From NCBI GenBank assembly GCA_004557285.1, contig SFEK01000115.1, positions 1-6,796 on the forward strand: a DNA stretch of 6,796 bases, written 5' to 3'. This document shows, in pieces, positions 5,399 to 6,796 of this stretch. Positions within the stretch are counted from its first letter, which is position 1. Every line of letters begins with the position of its first letter. Source of the stretch: Bacteroidales bacterium. GTDB lineage: Bacteria; Bacteroidota; Bacteroidia; Bacteroidales; Bacteroidaceae. The notes under the pieces are model-generated. The model did not search any database. It was not told the origin of the DNA and saw only the letters and a program-made list of their open reading frames with translations. The translations under genes were made by a program, and so were the position numbers.

Positions 5399-5449
5399 CA
5401 TACGAAACGAAACAGGTTCCGCAGCTGCGGAACCTGTTTCGTGTGTATG
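5399..5449. terminator. Perfect 36-bp palindrome between convergent genes, probable shared terminator
   Basis: Bases 5407-5442 are a perfect palindrome of two 18-base arms with no spacer, centred on CAGCTG. After a small internal loop, CATAC (5399-5403) and GTATG (5445-5449) can add 5 more pairs. It starts 14 nt after the lipoprotein stop and ends 23 nt before the stop of the convergent AICAR formyltransferase gene. Neither side has a proper T-tract: the plus side reads GTGTATGCC and the minus side TTCGTATGG after the stem. A bidirectional terminator or 3'-end stabiliser fits the position; a protein-binding palindrome is the alternative. Confidence 0.6.
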
Positions 5450-5471
5450 CCATCAATGTGGTATTCATCCA

Positions 5472-6653
5472 TCAATGGTGGAAGAGTCTTACACCTGTGA
5501 ATGCCATGGCAATGCCATACTTGTCGCAAGTGGAGATGACATGGTCGTCGCGCACCGAACCACCGGCCTGTGCGATGTATTCCACACCACTCTTGTGGGC
5601 ACGCTCGATGTTGTCGCCAAAGGGGAAGAACGCATCGCTGCCCAGTGCCACCTTGGTGTTTTGTGCAATCCACGCCTTTTTCTCTTCACGGGTCAGCACC
5701 TCAGGCTTCTCCTTGAAGAACTGCTGCCATGCGCCGTCTGCCAACACGTCGTCGTAGTCGTCGCTGATGTAGATGTCGATGGTGTTGTCGCGGTCGGCAC
5801 GGCGTATGCCATCCACAAACGGAAGGTTCATCACCTTGGGATGCTGGCGCAACCACCAGATGTCGGCCTTGTTGCCGGCAAGACGGGTGCAATGAATACG
5901 GCTCTGCTGTCCGGCACCGATGCCGATGGCTTGACCGTCCTTGACATAGCACACGGAATTGCTCTGGGTGTATTTCAAGGTGATCAGACTGATGATGAGG
6001 TCGCGCTTGGCCTCGTCGGTAAATGTCTTGTTTTGTGTGGGGATATGCTCAAATAAGGCAGGGTCGTCGAGCTTCACCTCGTTGCGTCCCTGTTCAAAGG
6101 TGACGCCGAACACCTGCTTGCGTTCAATAGAGGCAGGCACATAGTCAGGGTCGATCTTGATGACATTATAGGTGCCCTTGCGCTTGTCGTGCAGTATCTG
6201 CAGGGCCTCGGGGGTATAGTCGGGTGCAATGACGCCATCGCTCACCTCACGCTTGATAAGTGTGGCCGTGGCTGCATCGCAGGTGTCGCTCAATGCCACA
6301 AAGTCGCCGTAGCTGCTCATGCGGTCGGCACCACGGGCACGGGCATAGGCGCAAGCCAAGGGAGAAAGCTCGATCTTCACATCGTCAACGAAATATATCT
6401 TCTTCAAGGTGTCGCTCAATGGAAGTCCTACGGCAGCACCGGCTGGCGATACATGCTTGAAACTGGCTGCTGCGGGGAGACCCGTGGCGGCTTTGAGCTC
6501 CTTGACAAGCTGCCAGCTGTTGAGCGCGTCAAGGAAGTTGATATAACCGGGGCGTCCGTTCAAGACCTCGATGGGAAGTTCTCCTTCTTCCATGAAAATT
6601 CTTGAAGGCTTCTGATTCGGATTGCATCCGTACTTTAATGCTAATTCTTTCAT
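5472..6653 (-). CDS. purH: Stand-alone AICAR formyltransferase (PurH transformylase domain only)
   Basis: Transfers a formyl group from 10-formyltetrahydrofolate to AICAR to make FAICAR, the penultimate step of IMP synthesis (EC 2.1.2.3). The 393 residues match only the AICAR formyltransferase part of PurH/ATIC. SFKHVSPAG carries the expected catalytic pair K66-H67. TLKYTQSNSV, GAGQQSRIHCTRLAG, LGSDAFFPFGDNIERA, GGSVRD and the terminal TGVRLFHH are further family motifs. No IMP cyclohydrolase (MGS-like) domain is present, so another protein must close the ring. Bacteroidetes commonly carry this short form in addition to full-length bifunctional PurH, so the gene symbol is approximate. ATG 6653 (MKELALKYGCNPNQ) matches the usual start; an in-frame ATG at 6668 would add five residues. 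It has its own promoter and converges on the lipoprotein gene. It appears intact. Confidence 0.93.
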   Translation of the reverse strand: MKELALKYGCNPNQKPSRIFMEEGELPIEVLNGRPGYINFLDALNSWQLVKELKAATGLPAAASFKHVSPAGAAVGLPLSDTLKKIYFVDDVKIELSPLACAYARARGADRMSSYGDFVALSDTCDAATATLIKREVSDGVIAPDYTPEALQILHDKRKGTYNVIKIDPDYVPASIERKQVFGVTFEQGRNEVKLDDPALFEHIPTQNKTFTDEAKRDLIISLITLKYTQSNSVCYVKDGQAIGIGAGQQSRIHCTRLAGNKADIWWLRQHPKVMNLPFVDGIRRADRDNTIDIYISDDYDDVLADGAWQQFFKEKPEVLTREEKKAWIAQNTKVALGSDAFFPFGDNIERAHKSGVEYIAQAGGSVRDDHVISTCDKYGIAMAFTGVRLFHH

Positions 6654-6681
6654 TGCAAATAAAAACATGTTAATTGGCTTG

Positions 6682-6712
6682 CAAAATTACAGCAAAGTTA
6701 GCTGAAAACAAA
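6682..6712 (-). promoter_or_regulatory. Promoter of the AICAR formyltransferase gene
   Basis: On the minus strand, TTTG (6709-6712) is followed after 19 bases by TAATTTTG (6682-6689), matching the Bacteroidetes consensus. Transcription would start about 6676-6678, leaving a leader of about 24 nt to ATG 6653 or 9 nt to ATG 6668. No purine-box or riboswitch-like structure fits in so short a leader. Confidence 0.7.
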
Positions 6713-6740
6713 ATGATGATGAATTTTTTTCTTCCTTTCC

Positions 6741-6796
6741 TTACATTTTTATTGTTCTGCTGCCGTCGTCGTTGGTGGTGATGTTCACCTTGAGGG
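6741..6796 (-). CDS. Unidentified gene, extreme C-terminus only
   Basis: On the minus strand a frame enters from the right edge and ends with TAA at 6741-6743. It encodes 17 visible residues, LKVNITTNDDGSRTIKM. Its third positions are mostly C or G, like the genes to its left, and the stop lies just upstream of the next gene's promoter, a natural place for a gene end. The fragment is too short to recognise, and an open frame of this length can occur by chance. Confidence 0.4.
   Translation of the reverse strand, partial: LKVNITTNDDGSRTIKM

Noticed and set aside
5475..6056. Plus-strand frame of 193 codons opposite the AICAR formyltransferase gene
   Set aside because: It is antisense to a conserved enzyme gene and has no start context or motif of its own.

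Overview
The window looks like a piece of a Bacteroidetes chromosome, most likely Prevotellaceae or Bacteroidaceae. Five candidate promoters fit the Bacteroidetes primary-sigma consensus TTTG-N19-21-TAnnTTTG. Start codons lack strong Shine-Dalgarno sequences, the tRNA gene does not encode CCA, and the proteins resemble Bacteroides/Prevotella versions of their families. The genus is inference.

Left third (1 to about 1800), accessory in character. It opens with the C-terminal end of a DUF4143-type AAA+ ATPase that begins outside the window. A gene-free stretch of 332 bp follows, with short inverted repeats, one copy of a 35-bp repeat and a promoter. Next is an Rpn/PD-(D/E)XK 'recombination-promoting nuclease' family gene (646-1581) with three near-identical 21-bp tandem repeats in its coiled-coil tail. 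Behind it lies a 92-bp nested inverted repeat (1659-1750). Its left 35 bp match the upstream copy at 34 of 35 positions, so the nuclease gene sits between two direct repeats.

Middle and right (1800-6796), housekeeping in character. On the minus strand are tRNA-Lys(UUU), with its own promoter and a 12-bp terminator stem, and the pair tdk (thymidine kinase) and an AI-2E-family permease, 13 nt apart and probably one operon. A 114-bp divergent promoter region separates tdk from the plus-strand pair rsmI (16S rRNA C1402 2'-O-methyltransferase) and a coiled-coil lipoprotein gene starting 5 nt after it. A perfect 36-bp palindrome lies between the convergent lipoprotein gene and a minus-strand stand-alone AICAR formyltransferase of purine synthesis. 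The last 56 bases appear to hold the C-terminal tail of another minus-strand gene.

The core genes touch nucleotide salvage, de novo purine synthesis and ribosome modification, but nothing suggests they form a single system. The most unusual part is the Rpn gene with its flanking structured repeat, next to the 3' end of a tRNA gene. This could be a transposase-like gene with associated palindromic repeats, but the window alone cannot prove it. No CRISPR array, rRNA, complete insertion sequence or replication origin was seen.
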